A stretch of 64,000 bases of DNA from Annona cherimola (GCA_030490835.1 CM059975.1:31528133-31592132), one strand, 5' to 3'. Shown: positions 37,655-51,560, counted from the first letter of the stretch. Program-made: numbers and translations. Notes: generated by a model from the letters alone, not told the origin.

Positions 37655-38460
37655 CGATCATGTAAGTTTACATGTATCATAAGTTATAATATATTTGGCT
37701 CAAAATAGATTCACTAAAATATGTTAATATTTTATACAATTATTTACCCATGAATAAGTTATGGGTATGTTTAAGAAGTGATAAAAAATTTAATGAAAAA
37801 TTTTTTGTGTAAAAGTTTTAAAATTGATAGAAAATGATGTAATACGATAGGGATAATGATAAGAAGCAAAAGAGAATAAAATTAAAATAGATAAGTTAGT
37901 TTTACAGGTAATTGTGTAGAAATAATTGAAAAGATAGATAATTGTATAGGAAGAAGTAAAAAAATAATTAAAAAATATGACAGTTATAGAGATTTAAAAG
38001 TTTTAAACTGAAAATTTTTTGTTGGAAAAGTTTTTTTGTTTGTCAAACACCCCCCTATATCTTATATAGGTTACATATTAAAAAAATAACTTTAAAATTG
38101 TTATTTACATCAAAATATTTTATTGTATTGATTTTATACCATTTTTAAATGGGGTCATATCATACATATATCCAATTTGGATAAAAACCCATTTTGAGCA
38201 ATATGTACTATAACTTATGGTACTTTTAAATGTAAATAATCATATATATATATAGAAAGAGAGAGATATGATCTAGTACATGTAAATGTACTATAAGTTA
38301 TGGTGTAATTGTCTCAAAACGGGCTCCAATAATCATAAAATATAATCAATTCTAACCATTGTATTTAAAATTATTTATTTTATTGGCATAATAATATATA
38401 CAACCTCACTTCTATGTAACTATATAACCAGGTTACATAGAAGCAAGAGTTTAGAACCCA
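37655..38460. mobile_element. MITE cluster: fold-back arms around a Tourist-like copy
   Basis: The flanks carry the same fold-back family (gttacatattaaaaaaataac, aactattttattgtattga; end cacttctatgtaac..ggttacatagaag at 38406-38445, itself a hairpin). A complete Tourist-like MITE (37763-38055) sits inside. Confidence 0.55.
37763..38055. mobile_element. Tourist-like MITE, copy 6
   Basis: Ends GGGTATGTTTAAG and TGTCAAACACCCCCC, with the core ataatgataagaagcaaaa and ttgtgtagaaataattg. It lies within older fold-back sequence. Confidence 0.7.
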
Positions 38461-39082
38461 TCCATCTGTTGTTCTCTTGGCCATTCGATTAAAAATGCTA
38501 CTTGTGGGGGTTAGGTGATGGTTCTTTGACCTGATATACATAAGGATTTCGAAAATCCCCCTATTTTTTCGCTCTTCCTCCTTTTTGCTCTCCTTTTTTT
38601 TTTGGCTGAAGCCAGAAAACTATCACCCTCAAAGATTTTCACTCTCCTTCTCTACAAGCACGCCCTCTCCTCTATTTTCAAGAAAGCAAGAGAAGAGAAA
38701 CAATAGGATACAAGAGCTCCATTTCAAGAAAGCACAACCAAAAAGCCTTGGCTTGACGACCTGTTGGGGTTCTCTCTATCTCTTACAATAAAAGCTCTCC
38801 TCTCCTCTCTAACATGAAGAATGTCTCCTCTCCATAAGATATACATGCTTTACTTTTTAATGGAAATTTGCAAGGAGTTTTTTCTCTTTGATAACTATTT
38901 TTGGTATTTGATTTGGGTTTTTTCTGGCCGGCAAATTTGTTTTTATCAAAAAAGTCGAAACTTTTACTTGCACAATTTTCACCTAAAGTTAAAATTTTTT
39001 AGGAGTTGTGTTTACACAGTTCATGGCTCGAATACAATGGGTTGGCCTAGCTAAATTTAGTTGTTATATTTACATAGTTTAG

Positions 39083-39220
39083 CATAGAGGACAACCTAAA
39101 GTAAGACTTCTAAACATTACGTGTCAATAGAGAAGACGACCTAAAGTAGGACGTTTGAACATCGCATATCAGTATAGAAGACAACCTGGAATGGGATGTC
39201 CAAATATGAGATTTGTTTAG
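39083..39220. repeat. Three-copy degenerate tandem repeat (~46 bp)
   Basis: Units begin tagaggacaacctaaagtaagac, tagagaagacgacctaaagtaggac and tatagaagacaacctggaatggg, each ending in an aacatt..cat or aatatgag word. Related fragments occur near 39520 and 39590. Confidence 0.65.
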
Positions 39221-39975
39221 CTGGTTACTAATTAAGAGCTCTTAAGTTATTGGGGTTTGGTGCAGTTGGACTATGTATATGTCTTTTGTTTATAATTTAT
39301 TCCTATGTTTGGACTTGAAAAGCTTTGGCATTTATTTATTTTTAAATTTTCATCTTGCCATTTCATTTTTATAAAAGATCAAACATAAAATGAACATGAG
39401 TTTATAAAAATATGAAATCATGATAAATGAAAATATAAAATTTAATGGGAATTTAGATGTTCTGAATGCATGAATGACAGTTGTGGTTTAGTCTAAACAC
39501 ACAATTGTAGTTTTTGTTGCTAGAAGACAGAATTTGACCCCATGTAGGACGTCCAGTAACCAATGTTTATTTGTCGGTATGTTGCTAAAGAACATAAGAC
39601 AGCCCAGTTTACGATGTCATATAATGGATTTTTAGGTGCTTCTTGAATGATTTCATTCGGCACTAACACTGTTTATCATGTAGGTTTTTAACAGTTATAT
39701 GTTTTCCTTCAGTTGTTGGTTGTTATCCCCTAACATCCAATCTTGAACTTATGCCAACCTTAAAATCTCAACGAATGTCTGATCTTGAACTGATCTTTCT
39801 TAAAAAAAAGACAAATTCATTAACTTTCCTTTCAAAAGAGCTCAATTCTCAAAGCGCTTGAACCAATCATCATTATTGTGTACTTCATTACAGAACAAGT
39901 CATCAGTCATCTACATTCTCTTCTTCCTCATCAACATTTCTATCTTCCCCCAACTATTCTTCATCCATGCCTTTG

Positions 39976-40115
39976 TCTTCTTCCTCATTTATTGGTCTAG
40001 TATCTAACAATATTATTCTCATGTATAAATCGATTTACTTCCATTTCTTCTTCCTCATTCGTTGCTCTAGTATCTAACAAAATCATTCTCATGTATAAAT
40101 CGATTTAGTTCCATC
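39976..40115. repeat. Two-copy tandem repeat, 70-bp unit
   Basis: Two adjacent units begin tcttcttcctcatt; both contain ctctagtatctaacaa or its one-base variant and end atgtataaatcgattta.ttccat. They differ at only a few positions, so the duplication is young relative to the surroundings. Confidence 0.85.
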
Positions 40116-41994
40116 TGCTCATTAAGAGTTCTCTCTTCATCTACTTCTTCATCCTCAGCAACTATATCACTTTGATTCACATATGTTCCACATTAATTGT
40201 ATCCTCCATCTCATTTTGTTTCTTCTTATACTTTTTTTGCTCTTTTGTACCTTATTATCCCCCTTGAAGCTTGTTTCTTCTTCTAGTTAGGTTTCCTCTT
40301 TGTTTGGAATGGAAAAAGTGTCATCTGCTCTTCATCATTAGACACTCAAGCAGTACTACATGTCTTCATCATGGTTAATAATTTATAAAAAAGAAAGCCA
40401 TTGTCAGAGCCATCCGAATACTTTTCTCCAAACCAAGTCAATGCTTCTACTGGAGGTAATCAGCCATGCAAACACTAATCACAGACATTAATTGATGATG
40501 ACTAATATTCATTAAACAATGGCAATGACACTCACCTGTGAACTCATTAAGGATGATAGAATAATTTCTCTCATAAAGCAAATTTCATAATGTAAAAAAT
40601 CAGGATATATTACAAATGTTTTGAACATAAATGAAACTAATAGCTAGAATGAATCCATAGGTAAATAAAAACATGAGCGTTTGAGTATGGATCAAGTAAA
40701 TGCTTGAAGATGACTCTAATATCAGATCCACTACCCCTTACCATGTGATGTCCTCTTTAAGTGCATCTTCAATTTCATATTTCATAAACAATCGGCCAAG
40801 TAATAAACATTCCCTGATAGATATTTTACTCTAATTTCAACAAATGGTGTAAACTCTATTCTCTCACATGCTTAGAGATGGATAAACAAAATTGATAAAA
40901 CCACAACTCTAGCAATAATATTTTTTGAACAAAACAAATAAAATGCAACCACTTGTGAACACTCGATAAAGTTTTAGTATAGAAAGGACGCATTTTGATG
41001 GAAATGCTCTCCGAAAAAGCGCAAAATTGTAATTTTGCAGATACTATCCAAAAACCTACATCTCCGCGCAATGGCATTCATATTACCTAATTGCTTTTTC
41101 CGATTATCTTGATAATGAGAAAAGTTGCCTTAATGATGGCAATTGCATCCTGTGGTTCTTAGTCAGTGATGACAACTGCATCCTGCAGTTTTCGGCAAAA
41201 ATAGAAAAACGAGAAAAGAAAGAGAAGTGGAAGGACGGGGAGAAGATAGATAAAACCGACCTGAGAGAGGTGTTGACATAGAGCACAGCTGACGCGCAAA
41301 GAAAAGCCGTGCGATTTTATTCTTTATCTCTGAGAGAAGAAGGAAAGCGAGAACCCTGAAGGGCCCGACGGTCATTCGGCTTCAGCGAGGAAAAGTCGAG
41401 AAGAGGGCTCCGAGGGAGAGGGACTTTTGAAATCCTCATTTGTCTTAGGTCCCGGGTGCGCCGGGGGTGTGGCTGTTAATAGTCATGGTTACCCAGTGAA
41501 CCCTCTCCTCGAACCTGTTTATAAATATGCTTAAGCTGAAATTTTTTAATAAATGAATTATGATCTGTAAATATTTAACCATTTCATTAAATAAATAATT
41601 TTATAACCCATTTAATTTATTTAACTTATTTAACTTATTAAAATTATATATATAAATATAGTTCACTTGTTATTTTTCCTCACCGAGTCTTCCTCATGTC
41701 ATATAATTTTCATTTTTCCACTATTGCCCTAATTTCATTTTTCCTATCACTGTCCTATTTCCATTTCAGCTGAAAATACTATATCGTCTTTCTCTATAAG
41801 ATCATTGTTTATTAAAATTTAGGTCATCAGGTCATCTGCTATACAACCTGCCAACCTATTTATTAAATACGTTGTAAATGGGTTAGTGTTGAGATTTTTT
41901 TAAATGAGTTAATATGAAATATTTCAAATGGATTAGGATTATGATTGGGCTCTAATCCATCCAAACTGATTCATTAACACCCCTACTTTATCCG

Positions 41995-42590
41995 GGTTTG
42001 GTTTCAATGCAACCATCTTACCAGAAATTTCATTTTTTAATATTTTTTAATTTTTTAAAAAACTTTTAATCTAGGTATATTTAATTTATTTATTAGGTTT
42101 TATTATTTTGAACATTTATATAATTTAAATTTTTGAAAATAATAATATTTTAGTCATTTAAAAAGTATTAAAACCTTTTGGGTGTGTTTGGGAATAGATA
42201 AAACTTTTGATAAAAAGTTTTGAAGAGTAGAAGTTGTCAAATGATGTGATATAATAGGGGTAATGATGAGGAGTAAAGATGATAAAATTAAAATAGGATG
42301 GTTAGTTTTATGGATAGTTGTGTAGAAATGATTGAAAAGTAGGATAGTTGTATAAAAAAAGTGTGAAAAATGATTAAAAAATATGATAGTTACGACAAGT
42401 GAAAAGTTTTAACTTGACAGTTTATACTCATTGTCAAACACACCCAAATTTATTTTAAAAATAAAAAATATGTATACACATTTTCAAAAATGATAAAACT
42501 TAATTTATAGATTAAAAGTTCATAGAAAATTTCAAAAAATATTAAAAATTAAAAGTTTCTTTCAATGTATCTGATTGCATTGAAACGTCT
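41995..42590. mobile_element. Fold-back MITE split by a Tourist-like MITE
   Basis: The left arm (atttttgaaaataataatattttagtcattt) and right arm (complement, attttcaaaaatgataaaactt) form an inverted repeat with ends near tttcaatgcaacc and gattgcattgaaacg. The middle is taken by a Tourist-like element at 42180-42445. Same core family as 3.7, 58.1 and 59.9 kb. Confidence 0.7.
42180..42445. mobile_element. Tourist-like MITE, copy 7, nested
   Basis: GGGTGTGTTTGGGAATAG at the left and GTCAAACACACCC at the right, with core gatgtgatataataggggtaatgatg. It sits close to the dyad centre of the surrounding fold-back element. Confidence 0.8.
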
Positions 42591-42689
42591 TTCTTTATAT
42601 TCCTACCCAAGCAACATTTTCAATCAAACAGCGAGGAGAAATTTCATATGAATAAACAACAAGTTGATGGGTTCCCAGCTTCCAGTTAT

Positions 42690-43260
42690 ATATAACGGGC
42701 TCCACTTCTATATAACTAGGTTGCATGGAAGCGGTCCCATGTAACTCCTTCAAATTTCAATATATTAGTCTTTAATGGAAAATCCAATCCATTCATTATA
42801 CTTAACATCATTTATTTTGCTAGGAGACCAAATTTCAATAAATCAAGTATGTGCATGGGCTTCATTTGCTCAAAAATATGTATATTGATACATAAATTAT
42901 GAAAAATGCTTAGATCCATTTATATATGTATTAAAATGCAACTACTTTATAGAATCATTTATCACATATTATTGATATTTTAGATGGTTTAATGTTGAAA
43001 AAATTACTTTTAAGTTGATATTTTAACATTGAACTATTTTATTATGTTGATTTTATACTTTTATAGATGAGACTCATATACGGTGAAATTAAAAAATAAA
43101 AGGGTTTCCAGAATACTAAAAATGATATTAAACACAATTGATGGAATGAATTTTTCATCAACCATTAAGATTTTAAAAATGAAAAGGGTTACATAAAAAA
43201 AAAAGATGGGACCAATATATAACGTGTTGCATGTTGCATAGAAGTAAAGTTGCCATTTAT
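42690..43260. mobile_element. Fold-back MITE, 'cttctatgtaa' family (best copy)
   Basis: Left end gggctccacttctatataac; right end read backwards has actttacttctatgcaac. The arms ggaaaatccaatccattcat and its complement, and attatgaaaaatgcttagatcc, are clearly inverted. Dyad near 42980. About 570 bp. Confidence 0.7.
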
Positions 43261-43309
43261 ATGGAAAATAATCAAGTGCATTCAAACTCCATGCACTGCA
43301 GGGCTTACT

Positions 43310-44130
43310 TGATCATGAATAAAAAATCTCCTCCACTTATTGCATTTAGAATTATTCACTTTATTTACATACCAATTTTTATCCAAATCCAACACGTATA
43401 TGTATTACATCTTGAAATGGTACAAAATTAACGTAATAAAATAGTTTAATATAAATATCAAGTTTAAAGTAATATTTTCAACATATAAACCGTCTAAAGT
43501 ATGATTTTTATATGGATAAATGATTGTATAAAATATTATTACATTTTAATATGTGTAGGACCCATTTTACTTTTAATATGGATAAAATTTGTTGTTAAAA
43601 ATAGAACTTTTTGTAACGTGTAAGCTTTGTATTTTTTTCATTTGTATAACCTAATTAATGTTACTCTCTGTTAAGCTTCAGCTATTAACAGGGTTCTACT
43701 TTGCAATATTTAGAAATAGGTTATACAAAAAAGAGCTATATAAACTTTTCAAATTTTAAGATTTTGATTTTTGATGAAAAATTTAATTAATTTATTATAT
43801 TTAACACCATTTGTTAAAAATATATATTCATTGGTAAATTATGAAAAACGCTTAGATGTATCTACACATATATTAGATGTAACAATACTTTATAAAATCG
43901 TTTATTCACATAAAAATAATATTTTAGATATTTTTTTTATATTTATATTTTAGATAGTTTAAATGTTAAAAATACAACTTTAAAATCGATATTTAATATT
44001 AAACTATTTTATTACGTTGATTTTACACATTTTCAGATAAGATTCATGTAAATACAATAGATAGATTGAATTTTTCATCAATCATCAATTATTAAAAAGG
44101 TAAAGGATTATATAGAAAAAAAAGTGTCGC
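43310..44130. mobile_element. Two adjacent MITE remnants
   Basis: 43310-43580 matches half of the inner element at 3.9-4.3 kb (gatcatgaat..tccacttattgcatttagaattatt, acgtaataaaatagttt). 43735-44110 matches the 'cttctatgtaa' family arms (aatttattatatttaacaccatttgtta and complement). Ends are decayed. Confidence 0.5.
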
Positions 44131-44374
44131 TCAGAAACTTAAGGGCTCTAACGTCAAAATACTAAAAGACGCGATAATGCGCAACTATTCAAAATTACAG
44201 GATTCATTTTGTAAATAGCCCATTACAAGGACTTTGTTATCGTTCATGGCTTTGTAGACTGATGGCAAAATCCAAAGCAAAGAATTGCTTGTCTGGTTGA
44301 TGTGATTTTGGGATATTTAAGGAAACAAATGTGTTCGGTGAAACCTTATCCATTTTGCCCATACTGATAATTGA

Positions 44375-44765
44375 TGGGAAATGTAATCTGTTCATTTTAT
44401 TTAATATAAGTTATTTAACTAATAAAACCCTATTGTTTGTTTAGCATTATCATGCATGGCCCCATACTACAAACTTTGTATAATAAACACATTAAAATAG
44501 TTGATACTAATTTTGCTGTTGTATTTTTAACATCTAAATTATTTAAAATATCATTCTTATACGATTAAATGATTATCGTAATATTGCATTCTAATATATA
44601 TGTGAATGTATTTATTTATTTCTTATAATTTATATATAAATATATATTTTTAAGCAAATATAACCCATGCACATATTTAATTTACATGAAACGAGCTATC
44701 ATGCTAAATGAATTGATAGCTTAGATTTTTCATCAATCACCAATCTTAAAGAAGGACAAAAATAG
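44375..44765. mobile_element. Fold-back MITE remnant
   Basis: The arms tgatgggaaatgtaatctgttcattttatttaa and the complement atgaattgatagcttagatttttcatcaatcacc bracket the shared interior (aacatctaaattatttaaaatatc). Confidence 0.5.
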
Positions 44766-44920
44766 ATGCTAAAGACAACTGAACAACTGTCCAATGGACG
44801 TGGAAAAAGAAACGACAATACATACATGATACATATTCAGTTCTTCGCCTAGTTTGACGTGGTAGTAATTGATGTTTGTCTGCAAGAGCCGAAGCGACAG
44901 CCCCACAACAGTCTTCAAAT

Positions 44921-44930
44921 CTATATATAA
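44921..44930 (+). promoter_or_regulatory. TATA box of the GH1 pseudogene
   Basis: CTATATATAA lies 44 bases before the ATG of the signal-peptide exon, so the ancestral promoter is still visible. Confidence 0.6.
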
Positions 44931-44973
44931 TTTCTCTAACATTTTCATGTGATCTGTGAAGTTGAGACTGACA

Positions 44974-45131
44974 ATGGGATTCTCATGTTTGCCTTTTCTC
45001 TTGGACCTTCTTGTAAGTCTCCTGTGCGCATTTCATTATCTCCTTTCTGTCGATGGGTTCGCTGATCATAATATCAGTCGCAAGGACTCCCTCAAGGCTT
45101 CATCTTTGGCACTGCTTCTTCAGCTTACCAG
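44974..45131 (+). pseudogene. GH1 exon 1 (signal peptide; frameshifted)
   Basis: The ATG frame encodes a signal peptide (MGFSCLPFLLDLLVSLLCAF) and runs to ISRKD. The catalytic domain start PQGFIFGTASSAYQ is encoded right after it but one base out of frame: gactccctcaagg lacks one T compared with the expected Asp-Phe-Pro codons, near 45087-45090. The donor gtgatc is intact. Confidence 0.85.
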
Positions 45132-45434
45132 GTGATCTCCGTTCTTTTGACCGATTGTAATATACAATCTGTCATATTCTTTATTTTTTTAATTTTTTTT
45201 ATGTTTTCTTTTAAATCCAAGCCATCCATCATATTTTAATCCATTTATATTTCCATAACATGAAAAATTATATTACTTGAATATCTATATACTCCACAAC
45301 AAGTGTAAATGCAGGATGTTGTTTATAATTGTATTTTTTAAGATTAGTGATTATATAAGTTTTTAATTCACTTGATTTTTTGTACACAGCTAAATAAATA
45401 GTTTTAAACACAACATATAGGCTATAATAAATGA

Positions 45435-45915
45435 GACTTGATTTCATGCATCATGCACTCGTGTGCACTTAGTTTCATTGCACCTAGGTATATTTAACTT
45501 ATTTTTTATTTTTTGAAAATTTTTTACACAATTGTTAATCTAAGTGTATTTAACATTTATATCAATTTTTAACAATTTTAAAGATTTTTAAATTTTTTTT
45601 TGAATTTTTAAAATCAATAGCTTTTGTAGTAACTTTTACTAAAAATGCCACTAATTTTGAAAAATCTAAAAATTTTCGAAATTTGTAAAAATTGATACAC
45701 ATGTAATATACTTAAAATTACTAAAAGCACCACTGATTTTAAAAAATCCAAAAAGATCTAAAAATTTTCAAAAAGGTAAAAATTGGCAGAAATTTTAAAT
45801 ACAGTACTTAGAATAATAGTCGTGTAAAAAATTTTCAAAAAAAAAAACAAAAAGAATATCCGTACGTGGGTGCACCAAAGCTAAGTGCACTCTAGTATAT
45901 GAAATCAACGTCCAT
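45435..45915. mobile_element. Fold-back MITE in GH1 intron 1 (GTGCACTTAG type)
   Basis: Left end ttgatttcatgcatcatgca..gtgcacttagtttcattgcacc; right end read backwards ttgatttcatatactagagtgcacttagctttggtgcaccc. Core as in the 23.7 and 24.6 kb copies, slightly duplicated internally. Confidence 0.7.
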
Positions 45916-46109
45916 AATAAATAGTTTTAAACATAATACATGAATTATATGTTAAAAAAGTGATCGTAACTTACAACCAATTATATTAGATCATTTCACG
46001 TGTACTAGATAATCCATTATTGTTAAATGCAATGTAAGTTATAGTGTAATTGGCTTAAAATAGTCTTACATAATATGCGATTATAATCTACTTTACCCAT
46101 TGTATTCAG

Positions 46110-46397
46110 AGTGTGTTTTGAAAAGTGATAAAACTTTTGATGAAAGTTTTTTTGTGTAAAAGTTTTTGAAATGTGAGGAAATAATGTGATATGATAAAGG
46201 TAATAATAAAAATTAAAGATAATAAAATTAAAATAAATAGATTAGATGTATATGTAATTGTGCAGAAATTATTAAAAAAGAAGATGTTGTATAGAAAAAA
46301 GTGAAGAAATAATTAAAAAATAGGTAGTTGTAGAAATTGAAAATTTTTAGATTGAAAAATTTTAGTATGAAAAGTTTTAGGTGTTGACAAACACCTC
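46110..46397. mobile_element. Tourist-like MITE, copy 8, in GH1 intron 1
   Basis: Ends AGTGTGTTTTGAAAAG and GACAAACACCTCT with the family core (aataatgtgatatgataaaggta). It lies between remnants of the inner-element family (46.0-46.1 and 46.4-46.66 kb). Confidence 0.7.
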
Positions 46398-46674
46398 TTT
46401 AGAATTGTTTATTTTATTGGCTTACCGTTTTTCATCCAAATTGGATGTGTATGGGCCATATTAGAATATCATACAAAATTAATGTAATAAAATAATTTAG
46501 TGTACATAACAATGTTAGAGTGGTTTTTCAACATATAGAACTATTTAAAATATAATTTATGTATAGATAAAATAATTCCATAAAATATTAATACATTTAA
46601 GCACATGTAGCATCTATTTTGAGTCTACTGCGCTATAATTTACAGTGCAGCTAGATGCACTGAATAAGGCCTTA

Positions 46675-47115
46675 AGGAGTGCTTTTATGAATCTCCTCTT
46701 ATATGTAATCCCCTTCGTTTTTAATATCTTGATGGTTGATAAAAAAAATTACTTCATCTATTCTATTTAGCATCATTTTTATTATCGTGGAAGCCATTTC
46801 ATTTATTTAGTATTAGTATATATATATATGCCCATCTATAAATGTATAATATTAAGATAATAAAATGATTTATATTGAATATCAATTTTAAGTAATATTT
46901 TCAACATCTAAACCATCTAAAATGTCATTACTATTTACTATGTAGGTAAATGCATTCATAATATATTATTATATTCTAATATATATGTGAATGGATTTAA
47001 GCATTTACGTAATTTACATGTGATTTTGAGCAAATGCGGTCCATGTACACATTTAATTTGGATAAAATTTGGTCCCATAGCTAAACAAATGATGATAAAT
47101 ATAGTGAATGACTTG
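46675..47115. mobile_element. Fold-back MITE remnant in GH1 intron 1
   Basis: The left arm ctcttatatgtaatccccttcgtttttaatatcttgatgg and interior cagttatttagtattagtatatatat are inverted against 46990-47110 (tttggataaaatttggtcccatagc, atgatgataaatatagtgaatg). The right terminus is decayed. Confidence 0.5.
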
Positions 47116-47382
47116 AATTTGTGTGTCTTAGATCGCCTCAGGAGTAGCATTAGCGTGGTCATAAATCCCATGCGCATTGATAGAAATTGTTGCAGCCCAC
47201 GCTACTCTCTACACCTGATTGAGTGATGTGTGGTGGTAGACCTGGTGGTGGACTACTGCATTTGGTTATACTGTTTTCTCAGCACCACAAAACCCCTCCA
47301 AATCACATAGGAACTTGTTTGATTGTCTTCTCAAGGGATAAAACAAACATATCCATCCTACTAAGTTGGGTTGAAATTCTGG

Positions 47383-47449
47383 TATGAAGGAGCTGCAAGA
47401 TTAGATGGAAGAGGAGCAAGCATTTGGAACACATTTGCCCTACATTCAG
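47383..47449 (+). pseudogene. GH1 exon 2 (acceptor lost)
   Basis: Encodes YEGAARLDGRGASIWNTFALHS with a donor gtaggc. The two bases before the exon are GG (aaattctgg|TATGAAGG) where AG is required, so normal splicing to exon 1 is not possible. Confidence 0.85.
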
Positions 47450-47536
47450 GTAGGCACAGGTGAACATGGCCTGAAATTTGATTTTGCATCATCGTTTTTG
47501 AACTTCAAAACTCACATGAAGAGAGTGAATTTGCAG

Positions 47537-47595
47537 GGCAGATCATTGATCGTAGTACTGGTGATGTGGCCGTTGATCATTATCACCTCTACCAA
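47537..47595 (+). pseudogene. GH1 exon 3
   Basis: Acceptor aatttgcag, donor gttagc. With the split Gly codon from exon 2 it reads GQIIDRSTGDVAVDHYHLYQ, the standard sequence before the missing exon 4. Confidence 0.85.
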
Positions 47596-47816
47596 GTTAG
47601 CTTCTCTCATTCTCTTCTCTTTAAATCAGTACTAAAAAATTGCATGTGCAAGAACCATTCGAGAGCTGCTGGCTTTTCAAAGCCTTTATTTGTGTATGCC
47701 ATGGAATGTCCATCAATAAAAAAAAATGGAGTAAAGACAAATCAGATAAGCTAAATTACAAATCTTTCCATGTAAAATATGTTATTCTAGCAGGAAAACA
47801 AATGAGTCCTTATTCT

Positions 47817-48107
47817 GTATGTTTGGTTGGATAAAAAAAAAAAATTTAACCAAAACTTTTCAATATGAAACTTTTTACTCTTCATAACTATCCTATTTTT
47901 AATTATTTTTCACATTTCTTATATAAGCAACCCTACTTTTCAATCATTTCTACACAATTACTTATACAAATAACCTATTTATTTGATTATTATTCTCTTT
48001 ACACATCATCATTACTTCTATTATATCACATCATTTTCTATCAACTTGACAACTTCTATCTTAAAAATTTTTCATCAAAAACTTTTATCTCCATCCAAAC
48101 ACACCCC
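47817..48107. mobile_element. Tourist-like MITE, copy 9, in GH1 intron 3
   Basis: Left end TGTATGTTTGGTTGG, right end CCATCCAAACACACCCC; core in reverse orientation (caatcatttctacacaattac). Confidence 0.75.
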
Positions 48108-48657
48108 AAATTGAATCCTACGTAAGAGTTTTTTTTTCCCCTTATTCCTTAGTTATATCACATCCGTTTGATTTACTTCTTTGGTTGGATGGAAGGCTCT
48201 TCTCTCCATCTCAAAAGTTCACTTGCAAATCATGTTGATGTCGAATTTGCGTCCTCTCATGCCTTGTACCAAATGGGCTGCTGAAATTTAACATAGTAAG
48301 CATGACAACGACTCTCTAGTTAGAAAGGATTGTAACATGGGTTTTAGAAGAGGTGCTAATTGCAAGTTTTCAACGGGTGATACTTAAGCTATTATTCTTC
48401 AATGATAGAATGAAGCGAGATCCCAACCAACTTTCTGTACTTTCATGCAAAGGGTGGGTGAGTCTTGTCAACTTGTGGGCTTGCAATGCTATTGAAAATG
48501 CTACCTCCATTGTAACGTGGAATTTATCAGTCTATGTGCATGCCAACTGTTTCAACCTGATTAGGGGGATGTTGCACTGATGTCGGACATGGGACTGGAT
48601 GCTTGTCGGTTTTCAATTTCCTGGTCTCGAATGTATCCACATATGTAATATTTTCTT

Positions 48658-49163
48658 AGGTTATTCCTAAATATATCCACTACACTTCAAATTTAATTCT
48701 AAATATATCGACTATGTTTTCAAAATCTCAAATATACCTAGTATGTTTGCATGTAATCTTCAAAATGCTTATTTTAATATACCTAGTATGTTTGTATGTA
48801 ATCTCCAAAATGCTTATTTCATAAAAAACCGTCAGTTAAAAATTTTTAAATATCCAAAGTACCCTTGTTGTAAAATAATAAATAATAAAAAGAATAAAAA
48901 GAAAATGAAATTATGACGCTTTAAATTTGGAATTCTTATGCAATTACAATATTAATGAGTTATAATATTCAATTTTTCCAATTGTGTCCTAAATTTGAGG
49001 GGCAATATTAGTAATTTTACATATTTTGTAATGGCGTTAACTCATGAAATGAACATTTTTGGAATTAAATGCAAACGTAATGGGTATACTTGGAATTTTG
49101 GAAACATAACTGGTACATTTGGAATTATGATCAAACATAATGTGTATATTTGGGAATAACCCT
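48658..49163. mobile_element. hAT-type fold-back element in GH1 intron 3, 506 bp
   Basis: Ends AGGTTATTCCTAAATATAT and, read backwards, AGGGTTATTCCCAAATATA. ATTTTCTT is duplicated exactly on both sides (48650-48657 and 49164-49171). The arms contain repeated aaatataccta / tgggtatacttgg words. No coding capacity. Confidence 0.8.
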
Positions 49164-49394
49164 ATTTTCTTCCCTTTCAAAATTTATGGCAACCAGCCAT
49201 AATATGAGTGGCCTTTTAGACAAAAGCTAAAATTTACCACATTATTCTTTCTTCCCAAAATGTGTTGAACCTAGTGAATAGAGTAGGACAATTCATGAAT
49301 GCAGGTTGGCCAATTTTATAATACTGATGCAGCTGTCTTTCTGATGAGGCTGGATCCTACACGCAAGCCCTTAGACGGCCAAAAGAATATTTCT

Positions 49395-49580
49395 TTCTTT
49401 AATATAATTTTTCATGGATACGCGGACTCCCACATAGATATGTCATTCTGTGAAATTTTTTATTTTTGATTTTTATATAATTTCTTTGATTTTTGAAGAT
49501 AAAAATGTTAGAAAGTAAAAAATGTCATATGGAGGCCGATCTAAGTGGAGCTTACGTATCCATGAAAAAATATAAAATAT
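49395..49580. mobile_element. Short fold-back MITE before GH1 exon 5
   Basis: ttttcatggatacgcggac at 49408 is inverted at about 49545-49568 (gcttacgtatccatgaaaaa). The flanks share aatataa on both sides. It lies in the place where exon 4 would be expected, only about 70 bases before exon 5. Confidence 0.6.
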
Positions 49581-49624
49581 AAAATATTTTTTTGACTGAT
49601 CCAGCGGCATTTTTGATATGCAAA

Positions 49625-49896
<272 letters not shown>

Positions 49897-50015
49897 TAAA
49901 TTCAGAAAAATTCATGATCAATCACATCACCCTTTACAGAAATTATTCAAGTGCCACGCATACTAGTCTCGTTAGATAATGAATTTGTTTATTTTGTCTG
50001 TGAATGTGGGTGCAG

Positions 50016-50863
<848 letters not shown>

Positions 50864-50949
50864 GAGGCCCAACCCATGGGAAGCGCTTCTTAGTGTTTTC
50901 TCATGGGAAGCCTCATCTGAACCGTCCAGATTGAATCGACGGCTTTGAT

Positions 50950-51560
50950 TTCACAGGGCATTTTCGGTAGTTGAAAATGCGTTTACCCTTCGTTTCCATG
51001 CTCTTCTTCTCCATGCTTCTCCCTTGCCTTCGTTTCCACCCCATGCTTCTCCCTTCCCTTGCGACTCGCTGTGGAGCTTAGCCGGATTTGCTTGGAAGCC
51101 GGCGGGACGGAGAAGGTGGAGACAACACGGTGAGATCTGAGATGACGGGTTCCGCCTAGGAGACGATGCGCTGCCGACGATTTGCTGCTGCCGACGTTTT
51201 GCTGCTGCTGCCGACGACGACGTTCCTTTGCAGCAATGAAGCGGGTGGGTTCGAGCGGCAATGGCAGCATCGACCGGCAGAAGAGAAGAAAACTCGCAGC
51301 GTTAGTTTTTTTTTAGATTCAGGCGATTGGAGAATAGATCTGTCCGGCGAGTTAGGCATCACAGTTAGCAAGCCCTTGGCGAGTCATCTGTCTGTTCCGA
51401 TCGGCGATCCAACAGCCGACGACTGGTGGGTTATGAGGCAGGGGCGCGGCTGCCGGCTGCGATTCGTAGAGGTTGATGCACCGTGTCTCATTTGTCGCGA
51501 CGGATTGTAGAGGCTGATGCACGGTGCATTATTTATCGCGACGGACAGAAATTTGACGGG
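50950..51560. other. GC-rich cargo inside the Mutator-like element
   Basis: A sharp island of high GC in AT-rich DNA. Open frames exist on both strands (50983-51270 minus, 51166-51510 plus) with repeated gctgctgccgacg words. I recognise no protein family. Such islands near the TIR of MULEs are often captured first exons and 5' UTRs of host genes; that is inference here. Confidence 0.4.

Larger units (their letters stand above)
38513..41463. mobile_element. Possible decayed Mutator-like element
   Basis: The sequence aaggatttcgaaaatccccc..ggctgaagcc near 38546-38617 reappears as complement near 41380-41445 (ggcttcagc..gggacttttgaaatcctc), giving imperfect inverted ends of about 80-100 bases, 2.9 kb apart. 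A 9-bp duplication could not be fixed. Between them lie a three-fold tandem repeat, a two-fold repeat, and no recognised transposase. The right end is GC-rich, as in many MULE termini. Confidence 0.4.
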
